From DATBQN01 sp963799925 (lineage in GTDB: Bacteria > Acidobacteriota > Thermoanaerobaculia > Multivoradales > UBA5704): a stretch of 64,000 nt of DNA. Shown here in pieces: positions 29,767 to 38,060 of the stretch. Under the pieces are notes generated by a model. It ran no database searches. It saw only the letters and a program-made list of their open reading frames with translations, and was not told the DNA's origin. How positions within the stretch are numbered: the stretch's first letter is position 1; every line of letters begins with the position of its first letter. The translations under genes and the position numbers were made by a program. The stretch lies in the NCBI GenBank assembly GCA_963799925.1, contig CAWCYZ010000002.1, forward strand, positions 868,001 to 932,000, written 5' to 3'.

Positions 29767-30585
29767 TCAGGGGCCGTCGAGCCGCGCCATCGTCAGGCTG
29801 GCCGCGACGAGCGCGGACTCGAGGTGGCGCAGCGCCCCGTCGAGGCGCTCCCGCGCCGCCTCGGGCGTCCCGGCGGCGACCGAGAGCAGGACTTTCAGGC
29901 GGACGTCCGGGCCGAAGCGGTCGGCGAGCGACTTGAGGTAGACCTCCGGGTGATCGCTCGCCACCGCGGCGAGGATGGGCGCGATCTCCGACTCGTCGCC
30001 GGTGCCGACGGCGACCTCGACCCGCAGGAAGGCTTCGCCCTCGAAGGTGGAGGTGAGGAGGGGCAGCAGGAGCTCCTCGAAGATCGCCTTGAGCTCGGCG
30101 GGGACGCCGGGCAGACAGACGATCCGGCTGGCGCCGGCATGGAGGATGACTGCCGGGGCGACGCCGCGCGGGTTGCCGAGGATCGCCGCGCCGGCCGGGA
30201 GCGTCCCCATCTTCTCCCGCGCCGGGGTCGAGAGGGTGTCGCCGACGTAGCCGAGCCGCACCAGCTCGGCGAACCGGCGGGAGACGAAGTCGAGGGCCTC
30301 CGGATGGCGCGCGAGCGGCAGGCCGGTCGCCGCGGCCACCGCGGCCAGGGTCAGGTCGTCCGCCGTCGGCCCGAGACCCCCCGTGGTGAGGAGGAGGTCC
30401 GGCCGGCGCGCCAGGGCGCCCCGCACCTCGGCGGCGATCGCCTCGACCGAGTCGCTGACGAGGACGGCGCGGGCGACCCGCCCCCCGATCCCGGTGAGCC
30501 GCTGGCACAGCCAGTGGGTGTTGGTGTCGAGGACGCCGCCGGTCAGCAGCTCGTTGCCGGCGGCGATGATCTCGGCGGTGAACAT
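29767..30585 (-). CDS. CinA N-terminal (COG1058, molybdopterin-binding-fold) protein
   Basis: A 272-residue MoCF-biosynthesis-fold protein. 'MFTAEIIAAGNELLTGGVLDTN' is the CinA opening, and 'LLLTTGGLGPTADDLTLAAV' its catalytic/nucleotide loop. Length fits the stand-alone COG1058 domain (nucleotide pyrophosphatase; ADP-ribose and NAD-type dinucleotides) without the C-terminal NMN deamidase domain. It lies 31 bases downstream of nadE on the minus strand and converges on the nadM-like gene, so dinucleotide clean-up is a natural role. ATG at 30585. Confidence 0.88.
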   Translation of the reverse strand: MFTAEIIAAGNELLTGGVLDTNTHWLCQRLTGIGGRVARAVLVSDSVEAIAAEVRGALARRPDLLLTTGGLGPTADDLTLAAVAAATGLPLARHPEALDFVSRRFAELVRLGYVGDTLSTPAREKMGTLPAGAAILGNPRGVAPAVILHAGASRIVCLPGVPAELKAIFEELLLPLLTSTFEGEAFLRVEVAVGTGDESEIAPILAAVASDHPEVYLKSLADRFGPDVRLKVLLSVAAGTPEAARERLDGALRHLESALVAASLTMARLDGP

Positions 30586-30616
30586 CCGCGGCTCCTCCCG
30601 CCTCGGCTCCGCGGCC

Positions 30617-32326
30617 TTACGCCCGCAGCTCCGCCCCGGTGATCGCCGGGGCCGATGCCGTCTCCTCGCTCGCCGCGGTCTCCTCGGCGAGCCGGCGGCG
30701 GGCGATGGGGATGCGCCGGCCGATGCCGAACGCCTTGCTGGTGATGCGCAGCGCGGGCGCGCTCTGCCGCCGCTTGAACTCGTTCCGGTCGACCATGTCG
30801 GTGACCCGCCAGAAGACGTCCTCCGGCAGCCCGGGGGCGGCGGGGTCGCCGGGCCCGTTCGCCTGCTCCACGTAGACGTCGAGGATGCTGTCGAGCAGGG
30901 GATAGGGCGGCAGGGTGTCCTGGTCCTTCTGGCCCGCGGCGAGCTCGGCCGAAGGCGCTTTCTCGATCGAGCTTGAGGGGATCACCGGCGCCTGCCGGTT
31001 GAAGTGCTCGGCGAGCTCGTAGACCATCATCTTGTTGAGGTCGGCGATCACCGCCAGCCCCCCCGCCATGTCGCCGTAGAGGGCGCAGTAGCCGGTCGCC
31101 AGCTCGGATTTGTTCGCCGTCGACAGCACGATGTGCCCGAGCTTGTTCGAGATCCCCATGAGGAGGATCGCCCGGATGCGCGCCTGGAGCATCTGCTCGG
31201 CCTTGGCGGGAGGGCCGTCGCCGAGGATCGGGGCGAGCGTCGCCAGGAGCGTGCCGAAGGCCGGCTCGATCGACAGGGTCTCCATGCGGATGCCGAGGTT
31301 GTGCGCCAGCTCCGCGGCGTCGTCGAGGGAGCCGCGGCTCGAGTAGCGGGAGGGCATGCGCACCCCGATCACGTTGGCGGCGCCCAGGGCGCGCACCGCG
31401 AGCGTCGCCACGACGGCGCTGTCGATGCCGCCGGAGAGCCCGACGACCGCGGTGCCGAAGCCGCCGGACTTGCGGAAGTAGTCGGCGAGGCCGAGGACGA
31501 GGGCGCGCTCGACGCGCTCGATCTCGCTCGCCGCCGTCGGGCGCAGCTCGCCGCCGCCCCGCGCGGTGTCGAAGACGACCAGGTCCTCGGCGAACTCCGC
31601 CGCCCGCGCCGCGACCGAGCCGTCGGCGAGCACGGCCATCGAGGAGCCGTCGAAGATCAGCTCGTCCTGCCCCCCCACCTGGTTGACGAAGACGAGGGGC
31701 ACCCCGCCGCGCGCCGCCTGGCGGCGGCAGATCTCCAGGCGGAGGTCGTGCTTGCGGCGGTGCCACGGCGAGGCCGAGAGGTTCAGGACCAGCTCGGGGC
31801 GCAGGGCGAGGAGGGCTTCGATCGGGTCGCGCCCCCGGCGGCGGTCGCGCCAGTAGAAGTGATCGTTCCAGATGTCCTCGCAGAGCGTGACGGCGATCCT
31901 CGTCCCGGCGATCTCCACCAGCCCCACCTCCGCCGCGGGCTCGAACCAGCGCGCCTCGTCGAACACGTCGTAGTTCGGCAGCAGGCTCTTGCGGTGGACG
32001 GAGACGATCTCTCCTCCCCGGCAGACCGCGGCGGCATTGAAGAGGGGGTTGCCGGCGCCGCTCGGGTTGGGCTCGGGAAAGCCCACGATGAGCGCCGGAC
32101 CGTCGGCCGTGCGCCGCGCCAGCGCATGCACGGCCTCGACGCCCTGGCGGACGAAGGAGGGCCGCTCGAGGAGGTCCATGGGCGGATAGCCGCAGACCGC
32201 GAGCTCGGGCGTCACCACCAGGTCGGCGCCGCGCGCCCGGCCCTCCCGCCAGGCCCGCTCGATCGCCTCGCCGTTGCCGGCGAAATCCCCGATCGTCGGG
32301 TTCAACTGGGCCATGGCGATCTTCAT
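30617..32326 (-). CDS. nadE: Glutamine-dependent NAD+ synthetase
   Basis: A 569-residue two-domain enzyme that amidates nicotinate adenine dinucleotide to NAD+. The N-terminal nitrilase-fold glutaminase carries E-K-C: 'TPELAVCGYPP', 'HRKSLLPNY' and 'TLCEDIW'. The C-terminal synthetase has the P-loop 'GLSGGIDSAVVATLA', 'STANKSELATGY' and 'GDMAGGLAVIADLNK', followed by 'KAPSAEL'. The ATG at 32326 with GGAGAGG eight bases upstream is preferred over GTG at 32335, whose ribosome site would be too close. Probably the housekeeping enzyme, though its place beside the nadM-like gene is suggestive. Confidence 0.94.
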   Translation of the reverse strand: MKIAMAQLNPTIGDFAGNGEAIERAWREGRARGADLVVTPELAVCGYPPMDLLERPSFVRQGVEAVHALARRTADGPALIVGFPEPNPSGAGNPLFNAAAVCRGGEIVSVHRKSLLPNYDVFDEARWFEPAAEVGLVEIAGTRIAVTLCEDIWNDHFYWRDRRRGRDPIEALLALRPELVLNLSASPWHRRKHDLRLEICRRQAARGGVPLVFVNQVGGQDELIFDGSSMAVLADGSVAARAAEFAEDLVVFDTARGGGELRPTAASEIERVERALVLGLADYFRKSGGFGTAVVGLSGGIDSAVVATLAVRALGAANVIGVRMPSRYSSRGSLDDAAELAHNLGIRMETLSIEPAFGTLLATLAPILGDGPPAKAEQMLQARIRAILLMGISNKLGHIVLSTANKSELATGYCALYGDMAGGLAVIADLNKMMVYELAEHFNRQAPVIPSSSIEKAPSAELAAGQKDQDTLPPYPLLDSILDVYVEQANGPGDPAAPGLPEDVFWRVTDMVDRNEFKRRQSAPALRITSKAFGIGRRIPIARRRLAEETAASEETASAPAITGAELRA

Positions 32327-32374
32327 CGGCGACACCTCTCCGCCTCATCGGCAGCGGCGCGGGCTCCCCCGCGC

Positions 32375-33865
32375 CTAGATCTTGATCTTGTGGGCATCCC
32401 CCAGCGTGCCGGGGCCGACGAAGCGCAGGACGAGGCGGCCGTCGCCGTCGTCGAGGTGCCGGCCGAGGGCGGTGTCGACCGCCGCGCGCAGGCCGCTCTC
32501 GACCCGCCGCGACAGCTCCTCGACCCGGTCGGGATAGACGTGCGGCGCGTAGCGCAGCTCGAAGGTGAGCTCGATGGCGAAGGGGGCCGCTTCCTCGGGC
32601 GTCGAGACCTGGGTGAAGATCTGCCGCGAGCCGACCGTCGTATCGCGGACGCTGCGCACGTTGTTGAGGGCGTCGAAGACCCGGATGTCGGGGATCTCGT
32701 TGATGATCTCATAGAGGTCGACGGAGAAGAGGAGCCACTCGGATCTCCCCTTCGGGCGCCAGCGGATGCAGTTCGACCGCTTGCCGAGGAAGTCGAAGGT
32801 CAGCGTGACGCCGCACTCGTTGCGGCGCCGGCGGACGATGTCGCCGGTCGCGTAGCGGATCAGCGGCTGCATCTGGACGAAGGGATGGAGCTGGGTGAGG
32901 ACGAGCTCGCCGATCCCCTCGGCGAGCGGCGCGCGGGTGTCGACGTCGACGACCTCGGCGATCACGTGCGGATCGAAGTGGAAGTGGCCGCAGCGCAGGC
33001 AGCGGTTCGCCCCGCCGGCGCTCTCGGTGAGGCTGAAGCGCTCGAACAGGGCGGCGCCCCAGGACTCGGCGAGGAACCGGCGGCCGAGGCGCGAGACGTA
33101 CTCGCCGACGATGACCAGGCTGCGGATGCCGAACTGCCGCGGATCGATCCCCTGCTCGAGCAGGAAGCTGGTGAAGAACTTGACGTAGAGGATGAGGCCG
33201 CTGATCGTCGAGATCCTGGAGTCGTGGCGGGGGATGCGGTAGGTGCCCTCGAGCACCTTGAGCGCATCGTGGATCAGCGTGTCGTCGGTGACGCCGCTGA
33301 CGAAGACCCGGCCGATGCTCGGCAGGCGGACGGGCGTGCCGTGATAGAGGTTGGGAAAGGAGAGGATCAGGGGCCGCGAGGAGAGGGCGCGCGCCGCCGG
33401 CAGGAGGAGACGCTCGTAGTAGCTCCACAGAAAGGCGAGCTCCTCGGCGGAGCGGTGGATGGTGAGCGCCGGGCCGGTCGAGCCGGAGGTATGGGAGGCG
33501 GACTGGTAGCTCACGTCGCGGGCGAGGAGGTCGTCGAAGCGCTCGATGACGTCGCGGCGCTCGATCACCGGCCAGCAGGAGAGGTCGGGAGGGTCGCCCG
33601 GCGCGGTCGGGCACCGCTCCTCATAGACCGGCCGGGAGTAGAACTCGGTCGCGGCGCGCGCCCGAGCGACCGTCCGCTCGAGGAGGGACTTGTGCAGGGT
33701 ATGGAGGAGCGCCGCCGTCTGCGCGCCGGGCTCGAAGGTGAAGCGGAAGAGCTCCGCGAGGTCGCGGGGACCGAGGTGCGCGGCGTCGCGCTCCAGCCGG
33801 AGCTCGAGCTCGCGGGCGAAGGCCGGAGGGGCCAGGGCCGCTGGTGTGCTCTCCGCGAAAGCCAT
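32375..33865 (-). CDS. PaaK/CapK-like adenylate-forming enzyme
   Basis: A 496-residue member of the ANL-related phenylacetate-CoA ligase/F390-synthetase group (COG1541). The nucleotide loop is 'SHTSGSTGPALTIH', the A5-type motif 'ERFSLTESAGG', and 'PLIRYATGDIV' is the A7/A8 region. A C-x2-C pair (CLRCGHFHF) matches the PaaK zinc site. Whether the product is a CoA thioester, an acyl-AMP or an adenylylated cofactor cannot be told. It is followed downstream by nadE and preceded by the Ser/Glu-repeat protein and halogenase-like gene on the same strand, suggesting a small pathway. ATG at 33865. Confidence 0.82.
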   Translation of the reverse strand: MAFAESTPAALAPPAFARELELRLERDAAHLGPRDLAELFRFTFEPGAQTAALLHTLHKSLLERTVARARAATEFYSRPVYEERCPTAPGDPPDLSCWPVIERRDVIERFDDLLARDVSYQSASHTSGSTGPALTIHRSAEELAFLWSYYERLLLPAARALSSRPLILSFPNLYHGTPVRLPSIGRVFVSGVTDDTLIHDALKVLEGTYRIPRHDSRISTISGLILYVKFFTSFLLEQGIDPRQFGIRSLVIVGEYVSRLGRRFLAESWGAALFERFSLTESAGGANRCLRCGHFHFDPHVIAEVVDVDTRAPLAEGIGELVLTQLHPFVQMQPLIRYATGDIVRRRRNECGVTLTFDFLGKRSNCIRWRPKGRSEWLLFSVDLYEIINEIPDIRVFDALNNVRSVRDTTVGSRQIFTQVSTPEEAAPFAIELTFELRYAPHVYPDRVEELSRRVESGLRAAVDTALGRHLDDGDGRLVLRFVGPGTLGDAHKIKI

Positions 33866-33960
33866 GGACGGTCGGGGGTCTCCGCGAGCTCGGAAGCCGG
33901 CGCGAGGGGCGCGTCCGGGGGGAGGACCCCCGCCGCGCCCCTCGTGGCGCCCTGACGACT

Positions 33961-34386
33961 CTACCGGTTGCCGCCCCCGGAGGGAAAGCCGAAGCCCCGC
34001 GCCGGCATGCCGTACTCCGAGGAGCTCTCCGAGCCGAGCTCGGACGCGACTTCCGACGCAACCTCGGAGGCGACCTCGGACGCGGACTCCGAGGCGGACT
34101 CTGCCGCCGCTTCCGAAGCGGACTCGGAAGCCGACTCCGAAGCGGATTCGGACGCGGACTCCGCCGCCGTCTCGGCGGCGGTCTCGGACGCGGACTCCGC
34201 CGCCACCTCGGAGGAGACCTCGGACGAGACCTCGGTAACGACCGACGACGCCAGCTCCCGCACCTTGGCCTCGTCGCTCGGGGTCGCGTTACGGATCTGG
34301 CCCGCCACATACTCGACGATCTCGTGGATTCCGTGTCCTTCCTGCCCCTGCCCCTGCGTCTGTCCCTGCTCTTGTCCTTCCGGCAC
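33961..34386 (-). CDS. Low-complexity protein of four-residue Ser/Ala/Glu repeats
   Basis: The start is GTG at 34386, set by a strong AAAGGAGG seven bases upstream. The 141-residue product has a Gln/Gly-rich head, then a leader-like helix (about 18-50, 'IHEIVEYVAGQIRNATP'), then about nineteen units of [A/S][A/S]E[x] (about 50-122) and a short Gly/Phe/Pro tail. Positions 1-3 of each unit are nearly fixed while the fourth varies (V, S, T, A, L, Y). It lies between a PaaK-like enzyme and a halogenase-like flavoenzyme, all on the minus strand. Leader plus repetitive core beside tailoring-type enzymes is reminiscent of a RiPP precursor, but a structural coil or surface protein is equally possible. 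Confidence 0.65.
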   Translation of the reverse strand: MPEGQEQGQTQGQGQEGHGIHEIVEYVAGQIRNATPSDEAKVRELASSVVTEVSSEVSSEVAAESASETAAETAAESASESASESASESASEAAAESASESASEVASEVASEVASELGSESSSEYGMPARGFGFPSGGGNR

Positions 34387-34418
34387 GTTGTGCCTCCTTT
34401 CGGCTGGCGTTTCCTGGA

Positions 34419-36092
34419 TCATTGCATGGCGGTCCCCGAGAACGGGGCCGCCGCGGTGAGCTCCGGGACCGGCCCCGGCAGAGGCGGAGCCGCGAGGTGC
34501 GGATCCGGTTGCCTGGCGAGCCACCGGCGCTGGAGGTGAGGGAGCCCGACATGGAGGTCGCGGCTCTCGGGATGGGTCAGGGCCCACTTCAGGCCGCGCG
34601 AGACGACGCTGTCGCGGAACATCCGGCAGTCGTGCTCGGGGAGCATGGCGAAGATCCGCGCCGCGGCGTCGGCGGCCGTGACCTCCCCCCGCTCGCAGCC
34701 CTCGACCTGCCGCGCGGCACCGGCGAAGAAGGCGGCGTACCCGGGGTCCTCGAAGGTGCTGAAGACGGGGATCGTCGACGTCCCCCTGCAGGAAGGCGAG
34801 GTCGCCGCTGTTGGTGAAGTCGGAGACGGCGTTGCCGAGCGTCGCCTCGGCGGACGCCGTGCCCACCGCCCAGCAGCGGAACCAGGCGTTCCACAGCGCG
34901 AAGTCCGACCACGAGATGAACGAGCCGTTGACCACGCGGTCGGCATAGTCGAGCACCTTCTGCTGCGTCCGCTCGAGCGCGGCGAAGCGCTCGGGCGCGA
35001 AGTCGTCCTCGCGGAGCGCCGCGAGGAGCGGCTCGACCAGGCCGTAGAGGACCTCGAGCGTGTTGATGAGGCCGCGCGAGTACAGCGGGTCGACGAACCG
35101 GCGGCGTGCGACATCAGGCAGAAGCGGTGGCCGAGCGTGCGGGTGGAGGAGTACTGGAGGCGGCCGGTCGACACCCAGGGGCGCACCGCCTTGGCGCCCG
35201 CGAACTGCCGCGCCACGCTGGGGAAGCGCTCCACGAACCGCGCGAACTCCTGCTCCGGCGCGAGGTCGCCCGGCGGGTAGCGGCGGGGGTCGACGGTCAG
35301 GCCCACGCTCACCAGCGGGTTGGTCGACCAGGGGTTGTTGTTGAACGGGATGACCCAGATCCAGCCGCGCTCGAAGACGTGGTGCAGCGTGCCGTGGGAC
35401 CACGGGATCGACAGCAGATTGGGGACGGCCTGCTCGAACGGCAGCACGTCGATCATGTGGGTGAAGAGCGAGCGCGAGTGATGCGCAAGGCGCGTCGGCT
35501 CCTCGCGCAGGCCGAGGCGCCGGGCGAGCACGCTGTCGTGCCCGGTCCCGTCGACCAGGTAGCGCGCCCGCAGGCGCTCGCCGCCCTGGAGCTCGAGCTC
35601 CGCTCCGCCCGCCGTCCCCTCGACGATGTCCACCGCCGCGACCTTGGCGTTCTGGATCGCCGTCGCCCCGTAGCGGATCGCCAGGCGGAGGAGGTAGGCG
35701 TCGACGTCCTGCCGGAAGAGGTGGTTCTCGTCGCGATAGACGTTGCCGAACTGGACCGCCTCCCGCGGGTCGTGCTCGCGGCCGGCGGAGTGGTAGGCGA
35801 AGGCGAACGTCCGCTTGATGCCGCATGTCGGACCGATGGCGTTGCGGATGCCGATGGGCGACGCGAGGCCGAGGTTGTGGAGCTCGGGCACGTCGTAACG
35901 CTGGGAGAGCAGGGAGAGGAGGAGCGAGGTGTGAGGGATCGTCGACTCCCCCACCGCGAACCGCGGATGGGCCTTGGCGTCCAGGATCAGAACGCGGGCT
36001 CCCTGCCGCGCCAGGATGGCGCCGAGGATGGACCCGGACATCCCGCTGCCGAGGATGGCGACGTCGAACACGCTCTGGGCTCCCCCTGGCAT
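34419..36092 (-). CDS. FAD-dependent halogenase-like monooxygenase (two compensating frame breaks)
   Basis: About 557 residues when read through two frame breaks, at about 35090 and 34775. The N-terminal FAD site is 'VAILGSGMSGSILGAILA', followed by 'RFAVGESTIPHTSLLLSLL' and the flavin-dependent halogenase W-x-W-x-I-P motif as 'GWIWVIPF'. The middle part 'FVDPLYSRGLINTLEVLYGL' lies in the second frame. The catalytic Lys of tryptophan halogenases cannot be placed with confidence, so it could be a halogenase or another flavin monooxygenase of this superfamily. ATG at 36092 follows AGGGGAGCGG. An AT-rich spacer just upstream (36093-36166) probably holds the promoter. Confidence 0.75.
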   Translation of the reverse strand: MPGGAQSVFDVAILGSGMSGSILGAILARQGARVLILDAKAHPRFAVGESTIPHTSLLLSLLSQRYDVPELHNLGLASPIGIRNAIGPTCGIKRTFAFAYHSAGREHDPREAVQFGNVYRDENHLFRQDVDAYLLRLAIRYGATAIQNAKVAAVDIVEGTAGGAELELQGGERLRARYLVDGTGHDSVLARRLGLREEPTRLAHHSRSLFTHMIDVLPFEQAVPNLLSIPWSHGTLHHVFERGWIWVIPFNNNPWSTNPLVSVGLTVDPRRYPPGDLAPEQEFARFVERFPSVARQFAGAKAVRPWVSTGRLQYSSTRTLGHRFCLMSHAAGSSTRCTRAASSTRSRSSTAWSSRSSRRSARTTSRPSASPRSSGRSRRCSTMPTAWSTARSSRGRTSRCGTPGSAAGRWARRPPRRRSATPSPTSPTAATSPSCRGTSTIPVFSTFEDPGYAAFFAGAARQVEGCERGEVTAADAAARIFAMLPEHDCRMFRDSVVSRGLKWALTHPESRDLHVGLPHLQRRWLARQPDPHLAAPPLPGPVPELTAAAPFSGTAMQ

Positions 36093-36166
36093 CCGCTCCC
36101 CTAGACTTCAATTTGGTTTGTGAGCTTACCCTACGTATGATGAAATTGTAAAGCGCGCCGCCGGGC
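36093..36166 (-). promoter_or_regulatory. Possible promoter of the halogenase-like operon
   Basis: A 74-base AT-rich spacer, very different from the surrounding 70% GC. Reading the minus strand, TTTACA (about 36153-36148) could be a -35 and TAAGCT, 18 bases further, a weak -10. The hexamers are imperfect; the position upstream of a gene with a good ribosome site is the main support. Confidence 0.3.
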
Positions 36167-37203
36167 TCAATCCGCCGCGGCAGCGACGATCTGGAGGACC
36201 GTCGTGGCGAGGTCCTGCGGATAGGCATAGGCGCTGTTGGTCAGGATGGCGACGCCCTGCCCCAGCTCGCGCGAGAAGGCGAGGCAGCTGGCGAAGCCGT
36301 TGGTGACACCGCCCTTGCTCCAGAACGGCCGTCCGGGGACGCCGAACAGCCCCCTCTGCCAGGCGAGCCCCATGGGCTGGACGCCGTCGTTGAAATAGAC
36401 CTGCTGGGTGATGCCCGGCAGCTCGCTCTCCGGCGAGGGCCAGCGGCCCAGGTTGTAGGCGAGCCACACCAGCATGTCGTCGAGGGTCGAGTAGAGGGCG
36501 CCCGAGCCGTCGAAGGCGGGCCAGGTCGCGGTCGCGAGGGGGGCGCGGACGCCGGGGGCCGAGTAGCCGGTCGCCCGCCGCCGCTCCTGCTCGGGATCGA
36601 GCTCGAGCCGGGTGTCCGGCAGGGGGAGCCGGGCGCTCGCCTTGAGCGACTCGACGAGGGCGCCGAAGCCGGGCGCCCGCTCGGCGGCGACGAGGACGTT
36701 GGCGAGCAGGCCGAAGCCGGTGTTCGAGTAGCTCCACGAGGTGCCGGGGGCGACCGCCAGGGCATAGAGGCCGAGGTACTCGTACATCTGCTCCACGGAG
36801 TATCCGCCGGGAGGGACGCCGCGGGGGTCGAGGGGCAGGCCGGCGGTGTGGGTGGCCGCGTCGACGAAACGGATCGGCACGCTGGCGTTGTAGGTGTCGT
36901 AGGTCGGCAGCGGCGAGGTCACGAAGGGCTGGAGGTAGCCGTCGAGGCGCACCAGGCCGCGGTGGACCGCGCGGGCGAGGAGGGTGGCGGTGAACGTCTT
37001 GGTCACCGAGCCGATCTGCCACACCGTCCGGCGGTCGGGCGGCCGGTCCGCCCCGCCTCCACCGAGCCCTCGACGAAGAGCCACGGCTCGCCCTCCGGCG
37101 GCAGCACGGCGGCGAGGAGGCCCACCGCCCGGCTGAGGCGGAAGAAGCAGCGGACCGCCTCGGCGACCCGCCCGCGGCAAACCGGCTCGTGGGCGCTCGG
37201 CAT
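36167..37203 (-). CDS. Class C beta-lactamase-like serine hydrolase (frame break near 37050)
   Basis: A 345-residue serine hydrolase of the beta-lactamase/EstB/Pab87 group. The nucleophile motif S-x-x-K is 'SVTKTF' within 'WQIGSVTKTFTATLLARAV'; the second motif Y-x-N is 'YSNTGFG'; a Lys-Gly pair occurs in 'FWSKGGVTNGF'. One base is out of frame at about 37050: the N-terminal 50 residues (ending LFVEGSVE) read in another frame. No clear signal peptide is seen, so it may act in the cytoplasm or be an esterase or transacylase. It lies between the halogenase-like and methyltransferase genes on the same strand. Start at ATG 37203 (GTG 37206 also possible). Confidence 0.75.
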
Positions 37204-37231
37204 CACTCTGCTCTGTTCCAGGTCCGGCGCG

Positions 37232-37982
37232 CTAGCGGCGCGCGGCGACCGCGAGGAGCGAGTCGCCTAGCCAGGGCGTCGTCACCACCCGGCCGATGCG
37301 GCGCAGCGGCTTGAGCACGGGGTTGCCCTCGCCGACCGAGCAGAAGTTGGACATCGTGGTGACGGTGATGGGCGTCAGGCCCGCGGCGACGAGCGAGCGG
37401 CGCAGGCGGTCGCGCGAGAACATGTGGACGTGCGTCGGGTCGAGGTGGAAGCTCCACTTCCTGCCGAGGAGGGGGCGGGCGAGGCTGCCGGAGTTGAGCG
37501 TGATGACGAAGAACCTGCCGCCGGGCGCCAGGCAGCGGTGGCAGCTCTCGAGGGTCGCGGGGTAGCGGTCGAGGTGCTCGATGACGTCGAGGAGCGTGAT
37601 CGCCTGGAAGTGGTCATCCGGAAACGGGAAGGGCTCCTCGGCGCTGCCGACGGCGACCGTCGCGGCGGGCGTCCTTTGGCGCGCCAGCTCGGCGGCCTGC
37701 GGCGAGAGCTCGAGGCCGAAGGGCGCGTAGCCCGCGGCGGCCAGCGCGGCGAGGAAGAAGCCGTAGCCCGAGCCGACGTCGAGCACCCGCCCGCCGGCGA
37801 CGCCGTGGGCGCGCAGCAGCCCGATCAGGTAGTCGAGGTATTTGACCTTGCCGGGATGGAGCTCGAAGTACTCGCGGTCGAAGTAGCCGTCCGGATGCGG
37901 CGCGGGAGGCGGCGAAGGCCTGAGCGGCCGGATCGGGGCCTCGCTGGGCGCCCGAGGGGATGGAGGGGATGGAGCGGGTCAT
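37232..37982 (-). CDS. Class I SAM-dependent methyltransferase (frame break near 37900)
   Basis: About 250 residues. Motif I is 'RVLDVGSGYGFFLAALAAAG', then 'LELSPQAAELARQRTP', 'ITLLDVIEHLDRYP' and 'LAPGGRFFVITLNSG', typical of UbiE/Coq5-like enzymes. Upstream, 'DGYFDREYFELHPGKVKYL' in the same frame is a family N-terminus (commonly YF....YF..H...K...) but has no start codon. The ATG at 37982 opens another frame with good third-position GC, so one indel near 37900 is assumed. It may modify the product of the halogenase-like cluster or a surface sugar; substrate unknown. Confidence 0.78.
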
Positions 37983-38060
37983 GACGCGAGCCTCGCGGCG
38001 TCTCGGGGAGTGGGCGGCGCGTAGGATACCAGCCCGGCGGATCGAATAGAGTCCCCGCCG

